NCBI GenBank assembly: GCA_028622995.1
Contig: JAJQJQ010000017.1
Location: forward strand, 3,472,001 to 3,536,000
Source of the DNA: Panagrolaimus kolymaensis
Taxonomy: Eukaryota > Nematoda > Chromadorea > Rhabditida > Panagrolaimidae
Length of the DNA stretch: 64,000 nt
Direction of reading: 5' to 3'
The notes under the pieces were generated by a model. That model was not told where the DNA came from. It ran no database searches and saw nothing but the letters and a program-made list of their open reading frames with translations. The position numbers and the translations under genes are program-made. Position 1 is the stretch's first letter, and every line of letters starts with the position of its first letter. This document shows positions 14,972-27,992 of the stretch, piece by piece.

Positions 14972-17900
14972 CTTTGGCCGTTGTATCAAAAATTTTACAA
15001 CCTCCGAAATAAAAGTTTTACCTATTTGGTTTATTTATTTTTTATTTTGGCTCGCATGAATATTATTCCAGAAACGAATCAAGTTATTTTTTTTGTAAAT
15101 CAAAAAAATATAATCGGATTGGCAGAAAATGCGATTATGGAAAAAGACTTTTTTTGTTGTTTTCACTTTTCTTTTTTTGAAAATGTCTAAACATATTTTT
15201 TGATATGATCTTTCCTTTTATGAATGAGTTCATGAACTTCTTCAAACGTTATTATTCAATCTCGTAAAACCGGTGTTTCAATAAAAGTTTAAAAAAAAGA
15301 AAGAAGCGATTTGTTTTATGAAAGAAAAAATGCATCATGAACCATTCATTGTGTCACATGAAACCTTCTTATATGTTGCAGAAAAGTGAACTCGTAAAAT
15401 CTATGTTCAAAAAATTCAACCATTAAACATAAAACCTTATTTTTCCTTTATAAGAGTTAAGGATGAAATTAAACAAACAGTGTGTGGCATCATAAAAAAA
15501 TATATCGAAACAAGTGCAATCTCGATTTGTGGCATTTGTGATTTAAATTTCAGCAGATTTGAGTTGTTTAAATTTTTAACTATTTTAGCCGAAAGACCAA
15601 TTCCAACATTTAAAAAAATTCGCTGACAATACTGTAATTAATTTTCTTCGTATGATAATTCCAATTTATAATATTTTCAAAGGTTGATGAAGCACGTACA
15701 AGAACAAAAAAAATTAAAATACTCTCACAAATGAGCATTGTTTTAGTACTAAAAATGTTTCGCCATTTCAGTTTAATTTATATTTGCATCATTAAATTAT
15801 TTTAACAAGACAATAGATAAAAAAATTTATATCCAGTTGAATATTCAAAATGACGATGCTTCTTTGAAGTCCTGAATGTTGAAAATGAATTAATTCTCTT
15901 ACTGTAATCATTTTTTGAAATGCTTTAATTATGTTTTTCCCAAGCTATTGTCTATGAACTTTGATTTTAAAGAATACATATTTTCAAAAGATTTTAAGGT
16001 ACTCACATTCAAAATTGCAATACTTGAAACAAAAAAGCTCTTGAAACTTAAACAAAAAATGGCCCAACTATTTTTTTTCACTCTCTCTCAATTTTTCGTC
16101 ATTCCAAGTTTGCTTTTGTGCCGAAAAAAAAGACTAAGTATTCGTGAAAAGCGTTTTAACAGACAACTGTGTTAATTTAATTTATAATATAACGAAATTT
16201 TAAGCTGTTTTTATTTTACTATTGTTAGTCAAGAAGATAACATTCTTCTTTCCTTAAAAATATTGCTCAAGGTGTACGTCTTTAATAGTTGTTTTATAAT
16301 TAAATGGAATTTTATTTTTAGATATTTTTGGGACTCTGCTAAAAAATTTTGAACGTGTTTAGATGATCTTTATTTCTATTAAGCCTTTTAAATTAATTGT
16401 ATTTTCAAGTTATGGCATCTGCTTTTGAAGAAGTATTGTATTTTTGAATTAAGATTCTAGCAGAAGTTAAATAAATTTTCATGCATAATGGTAAGAGTTT
16501 AAAAAATATTTTTAATGTTTTATTTTCCTTCAATATTTTTATTTTTACTAAATTCATTTTATCTTTTAAAATTTTCTATTTCTGAAAAAAACAAAAGAAA
16601 AATTGCAAAAAACAAATAAAAAAAGCGAATTATTTTTTGTTTTGTTTTATTTCTCGTACTTTTCTCTTAACTTAACTAAAAAAAACAGTGAAAAAAAGAT
16701 AGAAAGAAATTAATAAAATCAAAAATTATTCCATTTTTTAAATATCGCGTATTAGAATTTTGTGATTTTTGTTTAAATTAATTGAGGGAATAGCTATAAA
16801 AAAATAAATGGAGTAAAAGCTTATCTTAGGTTTTTCCTATCGGAAATAATAATTCTTCCTCTTACACTTCTTTCATAATTGCATCAGATTTTAATTATCA
16901 CAATTTCAAAGCAAAGTTTTTTATATCAAATCTACAATATAATGGTTAAGTTGAAGAAAAAAAGAGTGGAGAAGAGTAGTTTTTTGTTTGTTGAAAGCTA
17001 ATTTAAAAATAAATTTTTTTGTTTGCTTCATTGTTTTGTGACGACGTTTTTTTTGTTTGAAATCAGATACCCACTTTCAACGTCCAAGTGACCACCGAAA
17101 AATAACTATAAAAGAAAGCTTTGAACTTGTATTTCCGTTTTTTATATGGAAAAATATATATTTTATAAAATTATAAAACGCAAACAAATTTTAACTTTGT
17201 CTATGTTTTATGTACTGGTTTCAATAATATTAATTCAAAAGCTGAATAGACGCTTTTTAGATTTCCAATAAATTATCTTTTTGAAGATTCTTTATTTTAT
17301 TTATTGGTTCTAAGTTTTTAAAACCCGTGGGAAGCAGCCAAATTTTTTGAAGAAGTAATAGATTCTAATGGAAGCAAGCCCTTGAATATCTCCATTCTCG
17401 TTATAAATTCTCGACGTTTGCTTTTCTTTAAATAATGAAACTTCTAATTTTTAAATTTAAGTGTAATTAATTGAAAAAATGCTGTTTTTAAAATAACAAC
17501 GATCATTTTTTTTATCGTAAACCAATAATTAATTAACTCTTAAATTTGTCATTTTTTTCTAACCTTTCATATTTATTTATTTAACCCCACATAATTTTTT
17601 TTGAAGCTTATGTGTTGTGAATGTTTCAAATTTCGTTTATCTTTTGTTAAAATTTTGGTTACTTACCGATGTCGCTTTTTTATTTTCGGCTTTAAAAAAG
17701 GGATTCTACACTTTTGAAGGTCAATAAATTTTTTTCTGCAAGGAAGCTTCTTCATCTTTTTTGTTTTTGACGTACTTACGCGTGTGTTGCTGCCATCATT
17801 GTTTCAAACTTTATTATGCATCTTTTTTGTTGTTGTGTGAATTTTTTTTATAAACTTTTGTCTGTATTCTTTGAAAAAGTAAAAAGCAAAACAAAGTTTC

Positions 17901-19849
17901 TATGGTTTTTTTTCTTTTAAAAATTGAAAATCAGTCAGTTTGCATTTAAAAAACTATGTTTAAAAGAAAACTTTGGTTTCGTAGATTGAAAGAGATGGCA
18001 TTTTTTGAAAGTTTTTGGTTCAAGTGTTTGATGATGGAAAAGCCCGTAATTTGTTTCAATGATTTATACGTGACCACATATAAAAAGCTTTTCGCCCCCA
18101 AATTCTATTGTTTGAGAAATAAATAAAAGGAATAAGTGGAAAATCGAAGTTGTTTTTAAAAATTTATTTAAGTTTTTATTTTCTAATATTGGAAATTCAC
18201 TTTTAAAAAATAATTCTGAATTTTTAAGTTTTATCTTAAGCTATTGCTCCTCAAAATTAATTCTAAGCCTTATAATTAAAATCCCGTCATCGCCTTTTCA
18301 AAACTTTTGAATCCTTTTATTTTTATTCCATTTGTTAATGTGATAATTATTGGAGTTCAAAGAGGAACTTTTGATTTGTTTCTATTTAAAAAAACCCAAA
18401 CAAGACCTTTTTAATGTTTCCTTCATTTTTTGACAATTGTTTTGTGTTGCAGAAAAGTCTTTTTTTTTAAATAATTCTTTGGTTTTCTAAAAAAAATAAG
18501 GTTGAAGAGGGTTGTTACCCTTTTTAAAATAGACAGAGAGGAGAGCAAGCTCTTCGTCGTTTTTTTGTTCCTTTTTTGTTCAATTGAATTGAGCCTTTTT
18601 TTAAAAGAAAATAAAAAGCAAAAAAAAAAAATGATGTTAAAAAGCATTTTTTTTGTTGGACTCAAAGGTTTTTTTAAGCGATATTAAAAAAAAAGTTTGT
18701 TTAATCTTTCAAGTTTTTAAACTTTATTGAATTGAAAAAAAAAGTTTTTTTGATTACATTTTTTATGGAGAGATAGTTGGTTTAATTCTTTGGAGGCTAA
18801 ATAAATATTTGAAAGTATTTTAAATTAATATAGTAGTGGTGAAATAAGAAAATGTCTCAATGGTTAAAACCACCACTTTAAAGGTTGAATTTCGGAAATT
18901 CAAAACTTTATGAAATCTTCGATTTATAATTATTTTAGAAATCTCTTAATCATTAAATTCCAAAACAATAAATCTTGTGCCAGAAAGTTCTAAATTTAGA
19001 GAAAATTTTTTTTATTATTTCCTTGTGTTTTAAAAACATTTTTTTTTCACCCAGAGAATTTTATTTTCACTACCGTCATACTTTTAACGATTTCATATTC
19101 AACAAACATAACATTATCGCTTGTGGTTCCAAATTTTAATATTTTATATTTTTAAATTTTGCTTTTGCAAAGTATCAAGGGAATAACAATTAGAAAACCA
19201 TAGTTTTGTTTTAACTTTAATTTTCGAAAAATGCGTGAATCCACTCAAAAAATTCTTGAAAAAAAAAAGAAGAAAAGGATGTAAACATGAGCTTTTTTGG
19301 GACTTATTGAAAAATAAAACGAGACTAAATGGGAATGCACCACTAAATATTTTTTTGTTTTGTCGTCATTTTTGCTTTTTTTCTAAAGGAGGATTCTATG
19401 TTTTTTTTGAGCAAAAACTTTTTATAAAAAAAAGTAGAGTAAAAAGGCATTCAACCAATGCTGCCTACCAAAAGTGCCATGAGACTCGTCAAAAAGATCG
19501 TGAATACACCCATATTGTTTTCATCTTTTCCCTCGTATTGGGTTAAATAAATTGCCTCAAGCAGCAATAAATAAATTTCAGCTTTAATAGATAAAAAAAA
19601 ATGAGCTTATTAAAGCCGCTTTTTAAACTTTGCCCCAATGCTTTGAAAGTATTGAAGAAGGGCGAGCAAGGCTGGGTCAAAAGCATGAAAAAGTTTCATG
19701 CTTGAATAACCTTTTTTAGTTTTTTTTCTTCGAGCCCTCTTTTTTTATGATTCATTAAAGCAACAATCATTAATCACCTTATTTTTTCTATATTTATTTT
19801 GTCAGAATTAAAAAAAAACATCTGGATGTAGATTATCTTTTGAAAAAAA
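14972..19849. other. Long gene-free stretch
   Basis: About 4.9 kb of very AT-rich DNA with long A and T runs. I could not assemble exons with flanking splice sites on either strand. It lies between the divergent starts of the orphan secreted protein (-) and the GluCl subunit (+), so it may hold their regulatory DNA. Two adjacent short hairpins near its right end are listed separately. Confidence 0.45.
19637..19703. repeat. Two adjacent short inverted repeats
   Basis: 19681-19703 is a perfect 10-bp inverted repeat (AAGCATGAAA / TTTCATGCTT) with a 3-nt loop. 19637-19655 is an 8-bp imperfect one (CAATGCTT / AAGTATTG). The local sequence is less AT-rich than its surroundings. Function unknown. 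Confidence 0.5.
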
Positions 19850-21926
19850 ATGCGAAAAATATTTAACATGTTGCAGATTCTTCAAATACAAACTTTTAAT
19901 TACGGCGGAAGAAGTGGTGTCTTCGATGTCATGTTTTTACAGCTTATTTTCCTCCTTCATCAATCTGTTATTGATGCTGCTGATCCCAATGCTCCAAATA
20001 GTCCCAAAGTTGTTTATAAAGGGTATGGGTTTTCTTTTTAAGTTCATGTCCAATTATTATGTAGTTAGTTTTTGAGTCATATACTCGGTTTTTAAAGTCC
20101 CATTCAATAGCAGTTTTTTAAATTATTTTTAAAAATTTTTATGGTATTCTGAGCTTCAAGTTTTAAAAGTGCTAATAAAGGAAACTAAAAAAATGACAAG
20201 ACAAAAAAAGGATATTAATTTAATTTAACATTTTTTTTTCTTCAGCTATGAGCGACTTTTGGATGAACAAAGAATTATTCGAAGATTATTGGAAGGTGGA
20301 CCAGAAAGTTATGATTGGAGGGTTAGACCTCGTGGCACTCTTTCTCCTTCACCCGAAGATCAACCTGTAGCAATAACAGTAAACATGTACTTACGGTGCG
20401 CCATTTAAAAAATTTAAAAAATAAATATAATTTTTTTTAGAAGTATATCAAAAGTTGATGATGTCAATATGGAATATAGCATGCATTTTACTTTCAGGGA
20501 AGAATGGGTAAATTTAATAAAAAGATTTTTCAAATGCAAAACTTAATTTTAAGGTTGATGAAAGATTACTTTTTTATTCGGATACACTGCCTCATATTAT
20601 TTTAAGTCCAGGACAAAAAATTTGGTTGCCTGATACATTTTTTCAAAATGAAAAAGATGGTAAACGACATGATATAGATCAACCAAATATTTTAATACGG
20701 GTTCATAATGGAACTGCCAAAATTTTATATTCTTGTCGGTGAGTTTTATTTTATTAATTGAGCTTAAAAATTAGTAATAATAATACATATTACAGTTTAA
20801 CTTTAACATTAAGTTGTCCCATGGTTTTAATTGATTATCCTTTGGACATTCAAACATGCTTTATCGATTATGCATCATATGCTTATACAACGGAAGATAT
20901 AGTATATCATTGGAAAGAAGAAAATCCAATTCAAATCAAACCAGGCCTTCATCAATCATTGCCTTCATTTGTTTTATCTAAAGTTTTAACGGGAAATTGT
21001 ACATCCATCACAAATACGGGAGCATATTCATGTTTACGAACCATTATTGAACTTAAACGTGAATTTAGTTATTATTTATTACAGCTGTAAGTTTTCTTTT
21101 TTAAACTTGAGCTCGAAAATAGACAGCTTTGAAGGGGATTTCATTGTTGTGGGATGTAAGAAGATTTTAGATTCTATTGATTTAGTTTATTAACACATTT
21201 TATAGATATATTCCTAGCTTTATGCTTGTAGCAGTATCATGGGTTTCATTTTGGCTTGACAAAGATTCAGTTCCAGCGAGAGTGACTCTCGGAGTTACAA
21301 CTCTTCTTACAATGGTATTTTTATTTCATCGTTTTTATTTTTTTACATTAACTTTCCGAATCTTTAGACAACTCAAGCCAGCGCGGTTAATCAAAATTTG
21401 CCTCCAGTATCATACACCAAAGCTATTGATATTTGGATTGGTGTCTGTTTGGCTTTTATTTTTGGTGCATTATTAGAATTTGCATTAGTAAATTGGGCAG
21501 CGCGAAAAGATGTCGTTCGACAAAGTTATCGCCATCGCCAACAAGCCCAAATGCTTCTTGGAAATAATTTTAATTCTCCTCATTCTTGGAATAAAGATGG
21601 TTACCGAGCAGGCACGGCTTCAAGTTTAGTTATAAATAATGCTGCGGTGGTCGCTGCAGCAGGCAGTGGAGCGGTGAATATTGATTATATCATGCCCAAA
21701 ACTCGAACCTGGTGGACCACATTATGGAATATTCGATATCGGGAAAGATCAAGGAGAATTGACCTCCTTTCAAGAATATTATTTCCTGTATGTTTTATTC
21801 TGTTTAACATTACAGTAAGCAATCATTCAGTTAGTTGTGTATAATTTATTTTATTTATTTTTTCAGTATTGGATACGATACCTAACACCTTATATGGCGG
21901 TTCAAACTTCGATTTCATTTCCATAA
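19850..21926 (+). CDS. Glutamate-gated chloride channel (GluCl) subunit
   Basis: Eight exons (19850-20022, 20246-20395, 20441-20507, 20554-20738, 20796-21086, 21206-21314, 21368-21814, 21867-21926) give 493 aa, or 466 if the ATG at 19931 is used; that one directly opens a hydrophobic signal peptide ([16 protein letters not shown]). It is a Cys-loop pentameric channel subunit. Seen: Cys-loop [15 protein letters not shown], a second Cys pair (GNC...GAYSC) typical of GluCl/GlyR, M1 [14 protein letters not shown], anion-selective PAR motif before M2 ([14 protein letters not shown]), M3 [20 protein letters not shown], a moderate M3-M4 loop, and M4 near the end. M3 carries Gly at the position linked to ivermectin sensitivity. 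I cannot assign the exact C. elegans paralogue. Confidence 0.92.
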
Positions 21927-22299
21927 AATTTATTTGATGTATAAAATTAATAAACTAAAGTTAATTAAAAACGCATTTTTTGCTTTGAAATCAAACAACT
22001 TTTGTTTATAATACTGAAATTTCGTCATTTCTTGGTTTTAAAAATTTCTTTTCTGGATATACTTTTGTGCTGAAATTGAGTAACATAACATTTTTATTTT
22101 AAAGGTTTTCATTTTTATACCAAATGAAAATAACTGATTTACAAACTACTAAATTATATAAATTAGAAAATACAAATCTAAAAGCTAAATATAAAATAGA
22201 AGAAAACTGATGCAAGATATTGTTTTATAAAACCCGTGAAATGTATGTTACATAAAACACACAAATAATGGTAATTTCTGGCACAAATTAAATACATAT
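21927..22299. other. Convergent intergenic region
   Basis: 3' UTRs of the GluCl gene (+) and dkf-1 (-). No other feature seen. Confidence 0.6.
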
Positions 22300-24885
22300 T
22301 TATGAAAATGGTTGAACTCCACGTTGTTGCAAATGGATCATATGATGTTTATCATGCTCGGATGAAGTCAAATATCTTCCTGTGCCTAAACGTAATTCTA
22401 ATTCACGCAAATCCACATAAACTTCGTGATCCTGAACCCAAGGATGCACCATAGCCATTTCAATTGTAAGCCTATCTTCTATTTGAAGTCTTAAAAGTCG
22501 TTGAATTAAATCCACAGCTTGTGGAGAAATATTTTTCCAAGGTTCATTTGGAAACATAAAAGCAGCATTTTGAATTTGATCAGAAATTTCTTCACCATCA
22601 TTAAATGGAAAAGTTCCAGAAAGGGTCACATAAATTATTACACCAACGGACCATACATCAAGGGATTTATTATAGCCTACAAAATTTTCAATATTTTTTA
22701 AAGAAAATGGAAAATTTACCTTTCTTTTGCAACACTTCCGGGGCGAGATATGCAGGAGTTCCAACAATAGTTCGACGAAATTGCGCATCGCCTATGAATC
22801 TGGCATAACCAAAATCGCATAATTTTGTTTGAGGAAATTTGACTCCCAAATCAGAGAGCAAAACATTTTCAGGCTAAAAAAAAGTTTTTTATTTTTCATT
22901 AACCTTTAATCATTGAATACCTTTAAATCACAATGCGCAATTCCACGAGAATGTAGGTACTTCAAGGCACTAAGAATTTGTAAAATAAGAAATTTTGTTG
23001 ACCGTTCATCTAATTTTCCTGTCGCTTGACTTAAAATCATTTCTAGCATGTCGCCATTCATTTTTTCCATAACAACAAAGATTTTATCTTTAGTTTCAAA
23101 CATACTTTCAAGTTTTATAATTCCATGATGATCAATATTTTGTAAGATTGCAACTTCAGATTTTAAAGTTTCAACTCCAGCATTAGATTTTTTTGAAAAT
23201 CGATCCTTTGCAATTACTTTTACAGCAACTTCTCGGCCTGATTGTCGATGAACGCTGCTATAAACAGTTCCAAATTGTCCACTACCCAAAACTTTATCAC
23301 CAAGAATTTGATAAAGTTGAGAAAATTGAAGCGCGGGTTCAGCATTATTTGGATCAGTTCGAAGAGTTGGAGGTTGAAGAGCCCTTTGAAGCGCTGTAAA
23401 CCATGATCGAACATTGGCGGGTGCTTGAGAACTAGCATGTCGAGGAAGCTTTGTTGGTGGACCTGATAAGGCTTCTAAATTCTCTCCCACACAATATGTT
23501 ATATTTGCAGTGGTTCGAATTTCAAAATAATGTGGCGGATATCGATCATCCACTGGTGGGCCATCGTATGGTACCAAAGCGATGATCGTTGAAAGTGGAA
23601 TGGTTTTAAATACTCGACTGGGATTAACTCCACCATCTGTGTATTCATTATACATAGCAATGGCACCATTGGCAAGAATCCAATAATGTCTTAAACGACG
23701 ATCAGGTTCATTCATAATAAAATGAATCATCCATCCTTCTGCGAGTGGGCCAGGACGAGCTGCCCGTGTTGAAGCTTGTCCAGGTAAACGAGCAAGTGGA
23801 ATCATTGAATCTGAATCCATTGAAGGTTGATGAAGAATTGCTTCGGATTCGCCCGTGGCAGAAACCAAAGAAGCTGTATCACCCATACTCATTTGATCAA
23901 ACGATGGAGTGATAGCATTTTCACTGATTTGGCAATTCATTGGAAGTTGATTTGCACATTTTTTATGAACATTTACCTAAAAAAACTAATGTTAAGTTCT
24001 ATTCTTTAAACTTTACTCAAATCTTAATTACCTCACAATCTCGACATCGAAGACCTTGCTTAAAAAGTCCAAGTAAAAGTTTATCGCAAACTTTACAAAC
24101 TGTTGGAGTTTTGTAGCTATGAACCGAAAGAGTATGCGGAAGAGCAAATTGTGTCCCAGTTGAAGGTGTTGTAGAAGGGGGAGGAGTCGGTAAATCATTT
24201 TGAAAAGCTCCAGCTCCTGCGAGAAACGTATTTGGTGCAAGTTCATTTTTGGCACAATTATTTCTTGGAGCAAAAGCGCATCGTTTATGAAAATTACATT
24301 TACAAAGCGAACATTGAAGGCCTTGTTTAATAATTCCAACAAGAATTTCACCACAATAATCACAAAATGTTGGGGTTCGATAACTGTTAACATTCAAAGC
24401 ATGAGGTCGAGTAATTCGTTCATTTCGATCGAGGCGAATCACTTCCACAACTGAACCATTATCTAATTGTGAAAGAGTGGAAAGAGGATGAAGGAATTGT
24501 GGAGATTGATAATCATGAACAAAGAGTTGAATTTCAGTAACTGAAGGTCCTGGACCCACAGAATTAGGTGAGATGGATTCAAGAAATTGGCGTTCAGCTA
24601 ATTGTCGAGCTTTTTCACGAAATATTGCATAAGCCTAAAATCATAGTTGGGAATGAGAGAGGAAAATAACTTCTCCCCAAATTGAATTACCTGTGGATCT
24701 TGTGTTCTTTCTAAAACAATAATTTCTTTTAAAGACCCATATTGTAGTGTGATAGTAATTAATGCAGGACCAGCATGCATATTATTATCGGAAGGTCCGG
24801 GGCTTGAAAAATCAAAATTTCCACCAGACATTGAACTTCCCGACATTGGGATTCCATAATTGATGCTACCGTTATTGGGTAGCAT
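22300..24885 (-). CDS. dkf-1: Protein kinase D, DKF-1 type
   Basis: Five exons (24691-24885, 24032-24634, 22921-23976, 22720-22873, 22300-22676) encode 794 aa. It is a diacylglycerol-regulated Ser/Thr kinase. Domains in order: an N-terminal ubiquitin-like region (ITITLQYGS...), two C1 domains ([18 protein letters not shown]... and [18 protein letters not shown]...), a PH domain ([20 protein letters not shown]), and a kinase domain with G-loop [11 protein letters not shown], catalytic AHCDLKPENVLL and CDFGYARF. The activation loop reads [18 protein letters not shown]. It has one phosphorylatable Thr where other PKDs have two Ser, which matches DKF-1 (single activating Thr) rather than DKF-2. 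The tail lacks an obvious PDZ ligand. Confidence 0.93.
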
Positions 24886-24898
24886 TGATCTAAATTAT
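24886..24898 (-). promoter_or_regulatory. Putative spliced-leader acceptor of dkf-1
   Basis: Minus-strand AATTTAG lies four bases before the ATG with no upstream coding exon in sight, which fits SL trans-splicing. Confidence 0.45.
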
Positions 24899-26000
24899 AA
24901 GTAAATAAATAAATAAATAAGGAATGAAAAGAATTATTGTGACGTAAAAAAATATTCCTTTTTTTAACTCAAAAACACATTATTAAATTCGGCGAAGAAT
25001 GCAACTCGTTGATAACAAAACAAAAAAAAAACAGAAGAAGGATGGATGGAAAAATGGCCAATGTTGTTTTTTGTGACATAAAAATGGACGCAAACTGGTC
25101 ACGGAGAATCGCCTTTTGAACAAACAAAAAAATGATTCATCGGTTTTTCCTATATTCCTTCCTTGCTTATAGTCAAAAGCAAGCAAGAGGTGGAGGAGGA
25201 CGCGAGGAAAGGAAGAAGAGATTAAAACAAGTTTTATGCAAGGATAAAAAACAATAAAATTATAAATAGAAATTATAAATAATAAAACATTTCATACGCA
25301 CATGAAAGTTTAATTCTTATTTTTTATTTTAACAAAATATTATTGCGCGATCGATTGAATCTCTCTCTCTTCTCCGACAATGGATGGATGAGAAAATTGT
25401 GATTCTCTATCTTTATTTCTCTCTCACGATGAAGAAGAAGAACATAAAAGAAAGAGAAAAAACACGTTCATTTTCAACACTTTTGAAACAAAAATAAAAC
25501 TTTTATAAAACCTTTAAACATTTAAAATTTGGCTAATTTTTAAACAAAAGTGTTACCTTTGCGAACCCTAAAAAAGTACTGAAGCAATAAATGTTTTTAG
25601 AAAAAACATTAACAAAAAAAAGTAGTTCGTAGTAGGCGAGGCGACGACCATCGTCCCTGCAGCCCATGGGTCTTTTCTTCAATCTCGCGCAACAAATCGA
25701 TCGCTTGAATTGACAACAGAGACAAACAACAAACACGCAGCATCGACGACATGTCTTTCTTTTAAATCAGCCTTCTCCACACGTTCTTTTGTATTTCCAA
25801 AATACTCTTTCTCTCTCTATCTATTTCTCTCTGCTTTGTTTTGGTATCAAAAATACAAAGTTCTTAAATTTTTCAATTTTGTAATTATTAAAGCTGGAAA
25901 AAATAATGGAAGAAAAACAAATTTTACATTGTCATAAATATTTCCCCTTTGAAAAACGACACCGTAATATCATTGAAGTTAATAAGCTCTTATTTTTTTA
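24899..26000. other. Upstream region of dkf-1, no gene seen
   Basis: AT-rich with CT/GA simple repeats near 25350-25450 and 25800-25840. No exon structure could be built. Confidence 0.5.
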
Positions 26001-26355
26001 ATGAAGCTAATCGCTTTTATAGCCTTAGCAATTTTATTTAATAGCAATGTAAGTATCACACAAAGTAGAAAGGGTTAGAAATTCAAAATTTAAAAAAAAT
26101 GGAATTAATTTTTTAAATTTGTAAAATTTGATACCACATTTTAACATAAAAAAAGAAAGTAAACATTCTGGCTTTAAAGTTTTTTTATTGAACTTTTTAT
26201 AAATATCAATACCCTTTTGAATAGCTTTCTTAAACCTGAGGTAATTGAAGAAAAGAATAAAATCAATTTATTTATTCGAGTGTCCATTCTCGCACATTTC
26301 TTTAATTTTTTTCATAGACACGCCATCTTTTTAATGATATTTTTATAAGATAATA
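26001..26355 (+). CDS. Possible tiny secreted peptide gene (speculative)
   Basis: An ATG at 26001 opens a signal-peptide-like exon (MKLIAFIALAILFNSN) ending at a perfect GTAAGT donor (26049). A TTTTTCATAG acceptor at about 26321 could continue in the same phase (TRHLFNDIFIR, then stop), giving a precursor of about 27 aa. Middle exons could be missing. Only the first exon is reasonably convincing, and it may be chance. Confidence 0.22.
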
Positions 26356-26571
26356 ACGTAAGACCTTTAAGTGAATTAAATGCGCAATTTTTGATCTTTT
26401 TGAAGATTTCTTGCATGTTCTTTGATAGTTTTAAATAAAAATTCGGTGTGTTGTTTATTCAATAAAACAAAATAAAATACAAAATAAATACAACAGAAAA
26501 ATGAGATCATGAAGTTTGAAGAATGCAAGATATGAATGACACTGATGAGTGGCAAAAACTGACGAATTTCT

Positions 26572-27656
26572 TTAAACAGCTTCTGGAGCAATATCATTAG
26601 AAACTTCAAAAGGTTGAGGATGATGTATGACTTCATTTGAGCTGGGTACATTAGCATCGAGTTCATCAGCTGTAACAATTGCAGAAGATGGAGTTGCAAA
26701 GAAATGTGATGGACTCATGATGAATTCTTTCCAAGTTTGAGGTTTGTTAAAACCAACGATGATTACAGTTAATATGGTAGTGACAATGAGCAAGAGGGCT
26801 TGTCCTAGCAAAACATACCAATGCCTTCCACCAGTATTCATAAGCGACTAAAAATTTACATTTGCAAAATTGAGAAAAAGAAATGAAACGTACCAAAGCA
26901 CTATTCAAGAAATGAGAAATAATGCCAAAAACCAAACCAAGCCACCATAATTTAGGCAATTCAGTCGCTCCTTCGTCAATATCGGAGTTTTCATTTGTTG
27001 CGTTTCTCGATCGTAAAAATTTGTGACAGCTATCCCATTGTAAAATAGTCCAAGCAGCGTTAAGAAAGATAACAATATTACACGCCATTGCATAAGAATA
27101 CGGGACATCAATATCATCGAAAGTTCTGTGAACTGGACAATCATCTTTTAAGACGGACGCAGGTAAACCTGGCACCCCATCGATCGTTAAATCAGCAATA
27201 ATATTAGCGATAGAAAATAGACAGCAAATGGTTCCAAATCCAAGACCACAAATAAAAGCAAAAGTATGACGAGATGAGTGTGCAAGTAGTTCAACTTCAG
27301 GAATCGTAATTTTGTTGTTGCTGCCCAATTTTGTTAAACCACTAAAATACGTTAAGAATATTAGAAAATATAGAAAAATAAACTCACTCATATGCTTTTC
27401 GTGCAACAACAAAAAATAAAACTCGCGCAATCTCTTGATTTATAACAAAAATGATTAAAGTCCAAATTGGTGAAGAGGTTAAAAGAATAATTAATCTCCA
27501 TTCGATTGAAGTAATTAATAGTGAACATAACCAGAAAAATGCTCCTATCATAAATAAGATAATTCTTAAAGGTTCTTTAGCAACAAAGCGAGCAAAAAAT
27601 GCAATAGCTGGAATAAAAGCGTGCGAAGCACAGATCCATGCTTCCGCTTTACCCAT
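26572..27656 (-). CDS. aph-1: Gamma-secretase subunit APH-1
   Basis: Three exons (27388-27656, 26894-27341, 26572-26847) encode 330 aa. APH-1 is the multi-pass scaffold of gamma-secretase (with presenilin, nicastrin and PEN-2), which cleaves Notch and other type I proteins within the membrane. Seven hydrophobic segments can be counted. Seen: the family block CGLGFGTICCLFSIANIIADLTIDG, where GLGFG provides the GxxxG-type helix contact, and later GLVFGIISHFLNSALSLMN with the conserved His. The C-terminus after TM7 is a polar, acidic extension of about 60 residues, longer than in vertebrates. It lies about 340 bp downstream of tat-5 on the same strand. Confidence 0.9.
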
Positions 27657-27992
27657 TCAAAATATCTGGTTTAACCCTAAATATAATTTTAAGCTATCAC
27701 AAAATAAAAATGTATTATCAAATATTAAAATACGGTAAACAGACCGCACAAAAAGATTACTATTCTTTCATTGCATAAAATTTATAGAAACTTTTTTTTA
27801 CAGAATAACACAACCTTAGAAAAAATTACAATATTCAAGCACAAGAGAAAAGAAAAATGCACCAAATAATATTTAACATAAAAAGTTGATAGAAGGTAAT
27901 GGTAACCCGACAGAGGCTTTTTACAATTTTTTTTACAATACAAAAGGAAAAACTAAAGCTTTGGTATGTTTCAGGAACGTATGTTGTAATAT
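27657..27992. other. Spacer between tat-5 and aph-1
   Basis: 336 bp containing the tat-5 3' UTR and aph-1 5' region. No further feature recognised. Confidence 0.5.

Noticed and set aside
18423..18687. Overlapping open frames on both strands
   Set aside because: Caused by long A/T runs; no codon-like composition.
25710..25937. Plus-strand frame upstream of dkf-1
   Set aside because: No signal peptide, splice support or recognisable domain; CT-rich simple sequence.
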